DNA from: Marinitoga lauensis
GTDB lineage: Bacteria > Thermotogota > Thermotogae > Petrotogales > Petrotogaceae
Assembly: GCF_004135675.1 (NCBI RefSeq)
Contig: NZ_QHLX01000004.1
Location: forward strand, 124,001-188,000
Length of the DNA stretch: 64,000 nucleotides
Direction: 5' to 3'
The notes below the pieces were generated by a model. That model was not told the origin of the DNA and searched no databases. It saw only the letters and a list, made by a program, of their open reading frames with translations. This document shows positions 1-13,960 of this stretch, one piece after another. The translations under genes were made by a program, and so were the position numbers. The stretch's first letter is position 1, and the number at the start of each line of letters is the position of its first letter.

Positions 1-861
1 TCTAAAAGAATCACAAAGTAAAGAGGTAATACATAAGCTACATAATAATTATATTCAAATCCTTTCATCATCTGAATTAAAGTAATAATTGCAAAATAAA
101 TTATATGAAATGCTAATAACCACTTAATAACTTTTTTTGTGGAATAGTCAAATACATTATAAAAAATCCCATAAGCCTATTGGGGCAATGTATTTCCCAA
201 AATCCATCATATATGCCCAAAAAACGTTATTATCATAAAAATATTTAAATGTTTGTGTTTGGCCAGAAATAAAAAAACCTATACCAAGTGAAAAAATACC
301 TAAATAAATAATAGACCTTCTTACAGAAGAATCCCGTTGGAGAATAAAAAAATAAAAATATAATATTATGGATATAACTAAAACAAAAAAGCTAAAAATT
401 ACTAATAATATTTTATCCAGTTCCACAAAAATTTGGTGAGTTAATAATTCTAATTCATTACCCAATAAAAATTCTCCAAAAAAACCCACATCTCTTCTTT
501 TAGATGAAACTTTTATAATTAAATATTTATTTTGAAAGTTATAAGGTATTTTAAAAATACTTTTAGGGCTAAAAAAGCTTTTTGCAAATGTGTTATATAT
601 TAAAGTTTCTCCTATTTGCATACTGGAATTATCAAAAATTCCTGTTAAATACACTGCAGGATTTTCTAACTCTATATCTGGAAGTTTATAACGCAGATAT
701 AACATTTCACCTTTATTTTCTAACGGCACTCCAGGAGTATTATATTTATGCCATTTTGTTTCGTCTTCCCATTTGTACTCCCAACCATCATATAGTTTTA
801 TATAGGTTAAAGCCATTATTGAAATACTTATATAAAACATAAAAAATATTATTTTTTTCAT
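1..861 (-). CDS. 7TMR-DISM-type membrane sensor, N-terminal part (frameshifted, runs off window start)
   Basis: The N-terminus has a signal-like hydrophobic stretch (residues 1-20). A beta-rich extracytoplasmic domain with Trp/Tyr-rich strands follows (motif LYLRYKLP near residue 55), then membrane helices at about 150-172 and 186-205. This arrangement matches the 7TMR-DISM sensors, which usually end in a GGDEF or kinase output that lies outside the window. The start at 861 has an AGGTGATGAG ribosome site. The frame stops at 157, but the next frame continues without a stop to base 1 as YNVFDYSTKKVIKW and a further membrane helix. The break therefore lies near the A6/C3 runs at 161-170; one extra or two missing bases would explain it. 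Output domain unknown. Confidence 0.6.
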
Positions 862-913
862 CTCATCACCTCAGAAAAATTATACCATATTTCTGTACTT
901 TTTTCGATTTATA

Positions 914-922
914 TGTTATAAT
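914..922 (+). promoter_or_regulatory. Extended -10 promoter element
   Basis: TGTTATAAT lies about 100 bases before the first giant envelope gene. The same nine bases, followed by the same TAAAA, recur at 10386 before the lipoprotein gene. No good -35 hexamer is visible, as expected for an extended -10 promoter. Confidence 0.45.
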
Positions 923-1022
923 TAAAATGAATACATAAATTAAATTATTATTAACTATTGAACAAAAGTAATTTTACAAAAGTCAAAATAGTATCTTTTT
1001 AAAAATCACAGGGGTGTAAAAA

Positions 1023-4000
1023 ATGGAGAATTTCAAAAAGTTTATTTCTTTATTTATGATTTTAATGATTTTTATTGTATCGTTCGCGACAGTTAAAAGT
1101 GTAACTATAAAAACTAAAAATATTGACACATGGGATTTTAATGTTTCTACTGATTATGCAATAATAACTCCAGGTATTATATTAAATGGAGATTTATTTA
1201 GTGCTATAGTAAAGAACGATACTAATCCCGCCACCATTTTCGCAGATATTACATTAAGGGTTTTGACTGGTGAGTGGGAAGGAGATTATTTAATTATCAG
1301 ATTTGGTCCTATTGAACTTAAATCAGGAGAAACATTTATTTTAAAAAATACCGAAGTTCTGGATTATCTCGATAAAGTATCTTTAAAAGAAAATAACATG
1401 ACGCATATTTCCGATTTAAAAGATACCTCTGATTTTTTAAACTTAGAGCTTGCAGAAGGAAAATACTCATTAAATATTAACATTATTGAATTAGAAAATG
1501 GAGAAGAAGTAGAAAAAGGAGCAAAAACTGCCAATATTGCAATAATAAAACCTGATCCTATTGAATTTGTAAAATTGCCAGAAGGAGATACACTTTATCC
1601 AACTATTAAATGGAGTCTCAGTAGGGTTCCATGGTATTCAGAAACCAAAAGTATATTGGAAATTGATGAAAATGGGAAAAAAATCTTTTCAAGAACATTT
1701 AAACATAACAAACCTGATCAAAATAACCTTGATTTAAATATAAAAGGTTACCCTACAGGAAATAATATTGAGGATGGTATATTTACTTATAGCATTACAG
1801 GAGAAGATAATGACCCCGTTTTCAAACGTGGAAAAACCTATACATTTAGAGTTATAATGAAAGACTCCGGAAACAATGAAATATCAAAAACGCTCGATGA
1901 AAATGTTACATTCAACATTTCTTACCCGGATATGGTTTTTCCTGTCGGCGAAATAGACAATGTTAAACCTATTTTTGAATGGTCTTTTGAATATGATTCA
2001 GAGGTCGCTTACTATTTATTAAAAATAGATGGTATTGGAAGTTATAAGGTTTATGGAGCTCAAAGTTTTGAATTACCTCAGGCTTTAGAATGGGGAAAGA
2101 ATTATAAGTGGAAAATTATCCCCTATTACGAGGATAATACTCCTTTCTTTGATGATACCGAAATAGATTGGGTAGAATTCTCAACCCCACAAAATAATCC
2201 TCCTGAAGTTTCTATACTAACCCCAACTGATGGAGATTATTTAATATATAACGAAACATATACATTTGAGGAGAAGCTATTGATAATGATCCAGAAGATG
2301 AAATAGTTAAAACATGGTGGAAAATAGAAGGTAAAACATATGAAGGTAATTCAATTACTTTCACTCCAAAGAAAAGATATATGGATACTCCTCTAAAAAT
2401 TGAATTTTTTGCAAAAGATAAATATGATCATGTTGCTCAAACAGAAGTAAACGTTTTTGTTAAACAACCGAAATTAAAAATCATCGCTCCGGCTAATAAT
2501 TCAAAATTTGCTGCAGGTGAAAGTATTGAATTTAAAGTAATATCACAGGATTTAGATGATGATATTATATGGTACGATAATGGAACAGAAATTGGAAGAG
2601 GAGATTCTTTTGAATATACTTTTAATGAAACAGGAGAACATTCAATTGAAGCCATTTCTGGCGATTATTCTGACTCTATTACTATTTTCATAGAAGCATT
2701 ACCTGTATTAACAGGCGAAGAAACTGAATTTGAAACATATATAAATGAACCTATATCCTTAAACGTTAATTATGAAAACTTAAATCCAGAAGAAATACAA
2801 TGGCTTTTGAATGGAAGAATTATTGGTAGTGGAGCTGAATTAGAGTATACTTTTGATCAACCTGGTGAATATACAATTATTGCAAAATACAAGGATTTAT
2901 ATATTGAGTTTTATATCAAAGTAAAAGCCATACCTCAAATCCGTATTATAGCGCCTTTAAATAATGCAAAAATAAAAGCGGGAGAAGAAATCACACTTAA
3001 ATCAGAAGCAAAAAATACAGAAGAAGATATTATATGGTATTTAGATGATGTGGAAATTGGAAGAGGAGAAAAGATTAATTATGTATTTTCTAATGATTTT
3101 GAAGGTATACATACATTAAAGGTTGAATCCGGCATTGCTTCAAATGAAATTACAATTGAAATTTATGTAGAAAGATCTGTAAAAATAATCAATCCAGAAA
3201 GTAAGTTACTTGTTATCGATATTAATAAAACATATTCATTTAAAGCAGAAAGAAAGAATATAGAGGAAGAGATCCAATGGTCCATAAATGATGAGTTTGT
3301 TGGCAGAGGAGATACACTCGAATATACTTTCACAAATAGTGGTGAGTTTATAGTTAAAGCAGAAGCCGGTGGATTTTCTGATGAAGTTACGGTAAAAGTC
3401 GTGGGAGAAAAATATTTAATCATAAAAAATCCACTCGATGGTGCAAAATTCGAAATAGGAGAAAATATAAAATTCAGTGTAGACGCGAAAAATGTAACAG
3501 ATGATATTATATGGTATGCTAATGGAGAAGAAATAGGTAAAGGTATTGCTATAGAATATGCTTTTAATGAAGCTGGAAGTTATGAAATTACAGCTAAAAG
3601 CGGAGAACTTGAAAATACTATAACAATAGAAATATTGTTACCAGAAAATCTCAAAATCACTTCTCCAGAAGATGGAGCTGAATTCTTTATTGGAAAAGAA
3701 GTAGAATTTGTTGCTGAAGGAGAAAACCTAAGAAGTGACATTCAATGGTTTGTAAATGATGTTTTAATAGGCAGTGGTGATTCAATTACTTATACCTTTA
3801 ATACTGCTGGAAAATATGAAATAAAAGCAAAAACAAAAACGGTTGAATCAACTATTAGAATAAAAATTCTGGAATCACAAACATTAAATATAATTTCTCC
3901 AAAAAATGGTGATATGTATAAAGTAGGTGAAACAATTAAACTAAAAGCCAACACCAAATATGATGCTGCAATAGAATGGTATGCTAATGATGATTATTTG

Positions 4001-7000
4001 GGAGAAGGTAATGAATTCGATTTTACCCAGAAGAATCTGGAAAATATGAAATAAAATCCGTTGCAGATAATCTTGAAAAAACAGTCGAAATTTATGTATA
4101 TAAACCTATAGGAAATCTGACAATTAATGGCCTTGAAAAAGATATTTTCTTTGATGATGAAACTATTGAATTAAATGCCTCTTACGATTATGATGAAGAA
4201 ATTGGGATTAAAGAAAGAAAATGGATTCTTGATGGAAAAGACATTTCTAATGAGGAAAATGTAGTATTTTCAGACCTCAAGCCAGGTCCTCACACTATAT
4301 TATTCAAAATTTGGGACAATATGAATAATTACGCTGAAGCAAAAGTAACATTTAACGTTGTGGAACGGTTAGAAATTGATATCCTTTCACCTGAGGAAGA
4401 TGCTCACTTTAATTTAAATGATTCAATAAGATTAAAAGTTGGATTATTAAAAGGAAATTGGAATCAGATAAAAGAAATCAACTGGTATTTTAATGGCAAT
4501 AAAGTTGCTAATGGGAAAGATGCCCTTGTTTCAAATGTAGGAGAAGGTGACATTGTAGTTAAGGTTGAAGTTATTGACATCCTTGATGAAGTATATACTA
4601 AAGAAATCAATATAAATATTTCTGATAAGCCAGTACTTGAAATATTAGAACCAAAAAACAATTCAACCTTTAAATATGGTGATGAGATAAAAGTTGTTGG
4701 TAATGTATACCTTACAACATTAGAGGGAAGAAAAACATTGGATACAAATGATATTATCTGGTATTTAGACGGCAGCGAAACAGGAAATGGTGGCGTTATA
4801 TTTATTGAAAGTCTGGAACCTGGTGACCATACAATTCAAGCAGAATATAAAGATTTAATCTCTGAAATAAATATAAAAGTTTTAGAACCAGCTAAAGCTG
4901 AAATATTAGAACCAGAAGAACTTACTTTCAATCCAGGTGATACATTAGTAATAAAAGGTAAAGGTGACGGAGTTTTAACATGGTATCTAGATGGAAATGA
5001 AGTTGGAAGCGGAAGTATCTTAAATTTAGATACTAAAAATATAACTTCAAAATCTCAATTAACCTTAAAAGCTATGTTTAATGATCTGGAAAGCGAAGAT
5101 TCTATAACATTATTACCAAATTCAAAACCTACAATAAGTTGGGATACTCCAGAAAATGAAGAAAAATTTGTTTCAAATGCAAATATCGCCGTTAATGTAA
5201 AAGTAGAAGATAACGAAGATGGATTATTATCATATGAATTATATGTTGATGGAACAAAACTCGGTGAAAATATTGATTCCTTATTTGCTGGTTCACTGAC
5301 CCCTGGTCCTCATACTTTAAAAGTTTTAGCAAAAGATAAATTGGGCGTTGAGGTTAATGAAACAAGAAAAATAATTATTAATCAGAAACCTAATCCAACT
5401 ATTATTTCTCCACAAAAAGGACAGGAAATAACTGCAGGAATGTCACTTATACTTGAAGCGATAGTAAAAGATGACGAACCAATAAGCGAAGATAAAATCA
5501 TCTGGATGATTGATGGAGAACAGGTTGGCAGCGGTTTGAAATTGGAATATACAAAAATATTGCCAACAGGGAACATTTTATAGATTTATATGTTGAAGAT
5601 TCAATGGGAGAATATGTACAATTATCCTCAGACATAATTGTTGTTGAAAAACCAAATATACGAATTATCCAACCTGTAGATGGTTCAATAATAAATAGCG
5701 GAAACACTCTTGTATTACAGGCAGAAGCATTCAAAGGACCAAATCTACCATACGAAGATGACAAAGTAACCTGGAAAATAGATGGAACAATTATTGGAAC
5801 AGGAAAAAGATTAGAAGTAAGCACAAATGCTTTAACCTCAGGCGAACATGCTATTACAGCTGTTGTAGAAGATGTTTCTGACACAAGTAGAATAATAGTG
5901 AACACTCCACCAAATATAAATATTACTCAACCGTTGGATGGAAGTATATTAAGCACAAAAGATCTTATTATATTCAATTCTTCAATAAATGATCTAGAAA
6001 ATAATGTAAAACCAGAAAATATTAAGTGGTTCATTAATGGAGAAGAAAAAGGTACAGGCATTTCATTTAACGCTGGAACTCTCGCAGCAGGCGACTATAG
6101 AGTTACCGCAAAAGTCACTGATGATAATGGCTTGTCAAACGAAAAGACTATTTCCATAAAAGTTATATCTCCATTAAAAGCAAATATCACATCTCCAGAA
6201 AATAATTCTGGTTTTTCACAGACAGATATAATCAGCTTAAAAGCCAATATTTCTGGTGGATTAGAACCATATAATATAGTATGGACAATAAAACAACCAA
6301 ATACTTCTGATAAAATATTAGATGGAAATAATTTAACTTTAAATGCATTTGACCTAAATCCAGGAAAAGCTTTAATCAATTTTGAAATAAAGGATTCTTT
6401 AGGAAATGTATACACTGAAACAAAAGAAATAACCATCTTTGAAAAGATAAAAGTTAAAATAGTAAAACCAGAAAATGGACAGGTATTTGTAAAAGGACAG
6501 GAAAATATAAATGCCGTAGCACAATTATTTAACTCAGAAGGGAAAAATGCAACAATTGAATGGTTACTTAATAATCAAAAAGTTGGCGAAGGAACCGTTC
6601 TAAATCTTGACACTAAAGATATACCAGAGGGAAATTATACATTAAAAGTTGTTGCCAGAACAAAAACAGAAGAAGATAGTGAATCAATAAATATTGCTAT
6701 CAGGGAAAAATTAAAAATTAAAATACTATCCACATATGATGCTATTAAATCCCATGAAGAAGTTGAATTAAAAGCTTTTGCACTTGATCCATTGGATGGA
6801 GATATTGAAAATATAGAATGGAATTCCAATTTACAGGGAACATTAGGCATTGGAAAAGATATAAAAGTTAAATTAATCCCTGGAAATCATATAATAACTG
6901 CTATCGCAAAAAACTCAAAAGGTAAAACAGCAAAAGATACTATAAATATTTTAAGTCTTGGTGAGATGAAAATATCCATTGAATCGCCAAACGATGGTGA

Positions 7001-7721
7001 TATATTTACAGGAGCTGTAAAAATACTATTTAAAGCAAAAGTAATTGATGCAGATGGTTCTGAAATTTCTCCAGAAAATATTATCTGGATCTCAAATATT
7101 GATGGTCAAATAGGCAATGGTATTGAAATAAATAAGAAATTAAGCGCTGGAAAACACGAAATAACGTTAAGTGCTATGAGTAAATATAATGGCTCAGTAA
7201 CAAAGAAAATATCCATCCAGGTATTGGAAGAAGCAAAAGCAGAACAGAAACTCGTAATAGATGTTGAAGATGGCCTTTTAGTAATTCAAAATCAACCAGT
7301 TGAACTAAGTGCATATAAAATAGGTGTAGAAGGCGATATAATCTGGACATCAGATATTGATGGTGAATTGGGGACAGGCGATACAATAGAAGCTATACTT
7401 TCAACACCTGGAGAACACGAAATAACAGCCAGTGTTGGAGATATATCAAAATCTGTAAGAGTTAAAGTAATTCCATATGAAGAAAAAAGAGAAGTTATAG
7501 CAGTTGTCATCGGATTAAAAGGGGTAGCTTCAACCAGATATAAAGATAATACAAATGATTTAAAAATCTTATCCCCTCTATATAATGGTGATACTTTAAT
7601 AATTTATAATGACACTGAAATAAAGTTAGCTTTCAAAGACGGAGCACAAAAAACTTATACTATAAATACAAACGAAGGTGTTAAGTTTGAAGATAGAAGA
7701 GAAATTACATTTAATGAGTGA
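1023..7721 (+). CDS. Giant exported protein with about 20 Ig-like repeats (three frame breaks)
   Basis: Read as one gene it gives about 2233 residues. The N-terminus is a signal peptide (residues 1-23). A ~400-residue region follows, then about 20 repeats of 75-95 residues, each with the core pattern IxWYxNGxxIGxG followed by YTFxxxGxYxIxA. These resemble Ig-like/PKD folds of surface proteins. The last ~75 residues (VIGLKGVASTRY, LYNGDTL, LAFKDGA) look like a FecR-type beta domain. Frame breaks sit near 2268-2274, at CCC 4026-4028 and at GGG 5569-5571. One added base at each joins the frames, and the joining stretches themselves encode good repeat sequence. The start has an AGGGGTG site. The next gene begins 13 bases downstream. 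Role not known; a structural or adhesive part of the outer sheath is my inference. Confidence 0.7.
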
Positions 7722-7734
7722 AGGGGGATAAAAA

Positions 7735-10298
7735 ATGAAAAATAAACTATTAATAATAATCTTTATATTAATAATTTCAATGATTACATTTTCTCAAGAA
7801 GTGATATATAAAAAACAGGTATATGAAGGACAAAATGTAAAAATTGATGTAAATTTCAAATCAGGACAAACTTTTAGTGAAGCAAAATTATTCTTTAAAG
7901 TTTATGATGAAAGAAAGTTTAATATATTAAAACTAAGAACTTTTCAAAGTTCAGCGGAAGCTGTCATTCCGGCAGCTCTGCTTACTACTACAAAATATAA
8001 TTTTTACATTCAATTAATAGATGATAAAGGTATAGTACAAAGATTCCCGAAGGATTTGGAAATTATTATCAATTTGAGGTATTACCGGACACTTTAAGCC
8101 CTAAAATAAAATTTATATCTCCTTTAAATGGACAAAGATTTTTTGATAATGAATTAATACCAATTGCTATATTATTGGATGAAAACGAAACAGGTATAGA
8201 TCCTAAAAGTATTGTTTTTAAAATAAATGATAAACCTATAGAAAATTTTAATCTCGAAGGGAATTTATTGACCTATAAACTTACCAACGCACCTTTTGGT
8301 GAATATAATATATTTGTCAAAGTTTCAGATAAAAAAGGAAATGCTTCGAAACCTGTTGAAATAAAAGTTATGATGAAAGAAAAGGGGCCACCTTTAGTAG
8401 AATTTACCTTTAATAAAAGTTATGAATTAGCCTCTGAATTTAAATTTGAAAGTGCAATATCTACATCCAATGAACTGGTGGAAACAAATATTCTTGATTC
8501 TTTAGATATGAACTTTTCTCAAAATATCAATTTAGGTGCAAATCTTAGATTCTGGGTATTTAACTTTGGATTTAGAACTACATTATCTCAGGAAAGCACC
8601 GATATAACCCAATTATTCAAAGATTTTACAGGGCAGCTTAATTATGATGTAAAAGATGCTATGAGACTATTAAATCCTATGAATATGGACGATTACTCAA
8701 ATTATGAAATACCAAGAAATATTGACGTAACTAATAACTTAAATGTTTATTTAGATCTGGCATTTTTCAAATATCAATTTTTTGATAATCTTATAAACTT
8801 TAACCCATTAACGGTAAATAATTATAATGTGAGAGGACATTATGCTAAATTAGATCTTTATCTGGCTAAAGCAGAAGTTGCAGTAGGAAACAGTGATGTT
8901 GGTATATTTGAAACATCTTATCCTCGTTATTTTGCAGGTGTTAAACTTGGAGCAAATCTATTTGAATTATTAAAAGCAAACGTTGACGTTTCTGTAATAT
9001 CAGATTATCAGGGAACACAGGATAATAGATATATAAAATCACTTTTTGAACTTCCTGATACAGTTACACCAAAACAAAATATCTTGATTGGTGCAAATAC
9101 ATCTCTGAATTTATGGCTACTTAAAATTAATGCAGATCTTGGTGTGGATTTATATATTGATGATTCTTCAAATATTATAAGCATTACAGACATGGCATCA
9201 AGTATTGCAGATATGGCTGGAGATCCAACAATAAAAGATACTGTTGAAGATTATGTCACACAAATAGAAGATGTATTTCCAAAAACATTTGATTATTTCC
9301 CAATATCAAATGGTATATTATCAGCTGTTACAGATAAATATCTTTTAGGAACTGCTATTTCTTTAAACGGTGAAATTCCAATGTTAGGTCTAAATTTATA
9401 TTATTTAAAAGCAGATAAAAATTATAAATCGCTTGGTGTTTCTGCACCATCTAATGTAATGAAATATGGAGCTAAATTTAAAAAGAAATTATGGATTCTT
9501 GATTTAAAGGGAGAATATGAACTTAAAAAAGACAATACCTCTTTAGTTGGTCTGGATGAAGTATTAGGAGTAGCATTGGGATCCCTGGATACTGCAACAT
9601 TAATTGATAAAATTAATCCTATAAATGATATTTTGGGTAATGAAAGTGCTCCTGCATCATCTACTAAAGATGACTTAAGAAATATAACCGAAAAATATAA
9701 ATTAAATGGTAGTTTAAAATTAGGTATATTAGGAACATTGGGAGGAGAGTATTCTGTTGAACATCAAACAAATAATGCTCAATTTTTGATTGATAAGAGT
9801 GCAACAACAACTATTACATCAGATGATAAAAAAGATAAAACAATCACTGCATATTCTGTCTCTTTAAAGAATTTAGGTTTTAAATTGGATAGTTTTTCAT
9901 TGAAATTATCCTTCGATGCGGGCTTAAAAAATGTTGAAGACAAAATTGATAACAATAATAATGGAGTTTTACTAACTTATGGTGCAAAAGCCAACATGAC
10001 ATTAGGACCTATAGGTCTAAATGGAGCATACAAACAAAAACAGGAAGAAGATACTACTACAATAGAAATGGGCGGTGGCTTAAAAACAAAACTTTTCCAG
10101 ATTAATTATTCAAATATAAAGAAAAACGATAATGCTACCAATGAATTATTATCTGATACCAATAAAATAAATACCAAAGTTAATTTCAAGGTTAGTATTA
10201 TATCAATGCAGGTAGGTGCCCAATTACAATTGCCTGATACATATTCTGATCAGGAAGGAAAAATAAATGCTTATATGAAATTTGCTGTTTCATTTTAA
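7735..10298 (+). CDS. Exported beta-barrel-like envelope protein (one frame break)
   Basis: About 854 residues after repair. A signal peptide ends near residue 21 (MITFSQ). Residues ~30-215 form one or two Ig-like domains (ISPLNGQRF, KVSDKKGN). The rest is long amphipathic strands rich in N, L, K, D and G, ending YMKFAVSF. A C-terminal Phe on a final strand is typical of outer-membrane barrels. The frame is lost at CCC 8046-8048; a fourth C restores FPEGFGNYYQFEVLP. A strong GGGGG ribosome site precedes the start, and the gene follows the Ig-repeat gene by 13 bases, so the two are probably co-transcribed. A terminator hairpin follows at 10311. I do not recognise a named family. Confidence 0.65.
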
Positions 10299-10310
10299 TT
10301 AATAAAAAAT

Positions 10311-10350
10311 AAAGCCATCTCATTGTTTAATGTGAGGTGGCTTTATTTTT
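10311..10350 (+). terminator. Rho-independent terminator of the Ig-repeat/barrel pair
   Basis: A 12-bp stem (AAAGCCATCTCA pairing with TGAGGTGGCTTT, one G-T pair) is followed by ATTTTTAAT. It lies 13 bases after the barrel gene and separates it from the lipoprotein gene. Confidence 0.8.
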
Positions 10351-10385
10351 AATATTTTTATCTATGTTTTAATTCGGACTATTTG

Positions 10386-10394
10386 TGTTATAAT
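10386..10394 (+). promoter_or_regulatory. Extended -10 promoter element
   Basis: TGTTATAAT, 57 bases before the lipoprotein start, is identical with its flank to the element at 914. The two envelope operons may share a promoter type. Confidence 0.45.
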
Positions 10395-10450
10395 TAAAAC
10401 AAGAAAGTATTCTAATTGTAAAAACTCATTGAAAACAAAGGAGTGATACT

Positions 10451-13400
10451 ATGAAAAAGTATATTGTTATTGGATTATTGATAATCCTAATATTATCTTT
10501 ATCCTCATGTATAAAAAGTGTAAAAGTTAAAACGAAACCCAAATTAGGTGTTCCTGTAGCAGCTACTACTATGTCTTTAAATGATTTCGTTAATTTAGAG
10601 GACAACATTAAGTCCATTTTACCAGAAGCTGAAATTATTTCATTAGATGGCACAAAAACCATTCATTATGCTACGGGTTTAACGGTTGATTTAAGTCAAT
10701 CATTTAAAAAATTTGATGCATTCAGTACTTCCGTATATCAGGAATTAACTATTCCAGAAATTGATGATATTGATCCTATATCTGTTGATATTCCATCTAT
10801 ACCCTCAATTGATCCTATTAGTGTGGATGTTCCTGATTTTAACTTTACTCCTCAAAATATCAATGTATCTGTTCCTAATATAAATCCTGCTAATGTAAAT
10901 CCAGATGTTACCGTTGGTGAGATTGATGTGGAAACTGCAGGTGTTCAATTACCAACTATTACTTTATCAATACCTGTTTTGGGTAATACTAACGATGGAA
11001 CTTCAACTAAAGCCACAATAGATGCAAATGGAACATTCTCAAAACTCACTTTCTCAACTGGTTCTCTAACATTAGATGTTTCAAATAATGATGATGGAGC
11101 CACTGTAGAAGTTGACGGAATTATTGAAAATACAGATAATACATTTTTAAGTAGTAATATTTTAACATTAAACTCAAATTCTTCTGGAATTTTATCCTTT
11201 GATTTAACTGATAAAAGTATTTCAGATAGTGCCACTATAACATTAAGAGCTACCATAACTTCAGATTCAGGTGATGGTTCTAACAATCTAATAGCAGATA
11301 AATTAAATTTTTCATCAGGAACAAAAATTAAATCTGCAGAAGGTATTAAATTCACTACAGCAAAATCAATTTCTCAAAATATAGATCCTAATATGGGAAC
11401 TACAGATTTTTCAACTATAACTATTGATGGAACATTTAATATAAATATTGATTTACCCATTGAATGGTCTAATGTAAAAACAGAATTTGAAGCTACTATT
11501 TTATATAACTATGGTTCTAAAAGTATTGTTTTAGCTAATAAGTCATTTACAACTTCAGATAATTTATCTTTTTTAAGCAAATCATTACCGCCAAATGGAA
11601 CCTTTGAATTTACTATAGATTCTACTTTTACTAATACTGATAATGAAAAAGCTAATATTGATTTTACAAAATCTCCAACAATAACTGTTATTCCTGAAAT
11701 AAGTATAAAATCAATAGATGGAATTAGCCTTAATAATACACAAAATATAGATTTACCAGACGACATAAAATCTGTAATCTTAAATGGTGGAGAAATTACA
11801 ATTTCTATAACAGATACGGAGGTAAGTTCTATTAATGCTAATTTTGAATATTTTAATGGAACAAATGTTGTGAAAAAATCATTTATTATATCAAATGGAA
11901 ATGCTATTCTTGATATGGACGGATTAACTTTGACTGGAGAAGGAACAAAAGACGCAACTATTACTATAAATAGCATTTCTCTTAATTTTGGAAGTTCTGG
12001 ATTAAGTGTAGATAATATAACTGCAAAAGTTGATTTAACTGAACCCGCAATATCTAATGTTGAATTAAAAACCACTATAAAACAATCTATTAGCATTCCA
12101 AATAATATAGAAAACGTTAAATTTAAATCAGGAAATTTAAATGCTTCTTTAAACACAGGAAGTTTTACAAATATAACAGGAGTTTTAGATACCGGATTTG
12201 AAAATATTGATTTAACAACAAAGGATGGAACTATTAATGTCGACTTAACAGGAAAAATGTTATCCGGAACAAAAGATGCAACATTGAATATTTCAGAAAT
12301 GTCTTTAGATTTTACATCTAATCCATTATCCTTTGGAAACACTTTATCTGTTTCTCCCACATTGGATAACTTAAAAATTTCCGAAGCAACAATCACGAAT
12401 AATATCAATCAAAGTGTAAATTTGCCAGATAATATAAAGAAAGTTATATTTGGTTCTGGTAGTATTGAAATTACACTGGATGATGTAAAATTCACAAGCA
12501 TAAATGGAACATTAACTTATGACTCTACTGAAACAGCATTAACTATATCTCCAGAAGGAACTGCCTTGATAGATTTAACCAATTTAGAATTAGGTTCCCT
12601 GGTGCTAATATTTCTATCGATAAAATTGGAATAAAGTCTGATTTAGGAATAAATTTAGGTGATACCATAAATGCTAATATAAATATTAAAAATCCCAAAA
12701 TAAGATATGCGAACATTTCCACGGATCAAGATCTAAATATTATAAATACACAAACTGTAAAATTCCCATCAGAAGCTAAGGATATTCTTAATTCAGTTAC
12801 TTTTACCGGAACATCAAATATTAATATTGAATGGAATAATAAACTGCCTATTGATATTAACGTTAATTTAAGTGCTCCTGAACTATCCATTAGTGACTCT
12901 TTTGTTATGAGTGGTTCTAATTCACATTTGATTTCTTTATCAAATAAAACTATTGATTTGAATAACCCTATCAATTTTAACTTTGAAGCATCTCCTACAA
13001 ATTATGACGAGATAAATAAAATTATTACAATAGATATAGATAATCCATCAAATTATCTGACGCTCGGTAGTACTTATACATTATCAGCAACTATCTCTTT
13101 AGACTATGAATTAGACGCATCTATAAAGCCATTTAATATGGAAATTATACCTCAAGATGATCCTTTAAATTTTGAGATTCCTATTTCTGATGATGTAACT
13201 TTAACATTAAATGATATCGATATACCAGGTTTTAACGCTAAAGTCATTGGAACAATTCCTGAAGGAATTGCTAACTCAAATAATTCTATAACTTTAAGAG
13301 CAACTTATACAGGAAACAATACCTCAAGCTCTACTAATACCACTATTTATTTAGATAATACAACTATAGAGAAGGATATAACAGATTTCTTAAAAGCTGT

Positions 13401-13959
13401 ATTAAAAGGTAAAGACGCATATATGGATATGATTTCAAACGACATTACAGCATCATTAAATGATCTAAGTAATTTTGTATTTGATTTCAAAATCGATTTA
13501 ACTCTACCTTTGAGTTTTGAAGTTTTAAACAATGAAAATTTACAATTATTAGAAATAAAGGGAGAAGATGATATATTAGGTAGGAGTCCTGATTCTAATA
13601 AAGCAAATCTCCCTATTGACCTTGTAATAGGTGAGCAAGGAAAACTGGTTCTACATCTAAAATATAATAATCAAACAGGTTTAACCCCTGGATTAAAAAT
13701 TATTGGAAGAAATAAATCTGGAAATATACTTTATCAAAAAATCATTGAAATTAACAATGGAGAAAATGAAACATTTATAGAATTTACAAAAACAGATATT
13801 GATAAAATCATAAATAATAATCCATACTATATTGATTTTATTGGATACATACCAACCAATAAAATGCAATATTTTAAAGATAATGGAACTTTAAAGATAA
13901 ACGCATGGGTTGAGGTTCAAACAGATGTAAATACTGAACTATTACAAGGTGGTGAGTAA
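10451..13959 (+). CDS. Very large beta-rich lipoprotein (one frame break)
   Basis: About 1169 residues after repair. The N-terminus is a lipoprotein signal with lipobox LSLSSC (Cys near residue 20), so the protein should be lipid-anchored. The body is extremely rich in N, I, S, T and D. It repeats a unit of ~110-130 residues with the pattern SISLPDNIKxVxFxSGxLxI and a later LTGKMxSGTKDATLxI, suggesting a chain of beta domains. A Pro/Ile/Asp-rich linker lies near residues 95-165 (SVDIPSIPSIDPI). The frame is lost at CCC 12597-12599; adding one C restores LGSPGANISIDKIG. The start at 10451 has an AAGGAG site. The gene ends one base before the next start. It pairs with the barrel-like gene downstream. 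Function unknown. Confidence 0.65.
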
Positions 13960-13960
13960 T

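Noticed and set aside
582-842. Plus-strand open frame opposite the 7TMR-DISM gene
   Set aside because: It has no ribosome site, a biased composition and lies wholly antisense to a convincing exported domain.
11509-12408. 300-codon minus-strand open frame inside the lipoprotein gene
   Set aside because: A shadow of the repetitive, low-complexity coding strand: mostly V, I, F and S, with no ribosome site.
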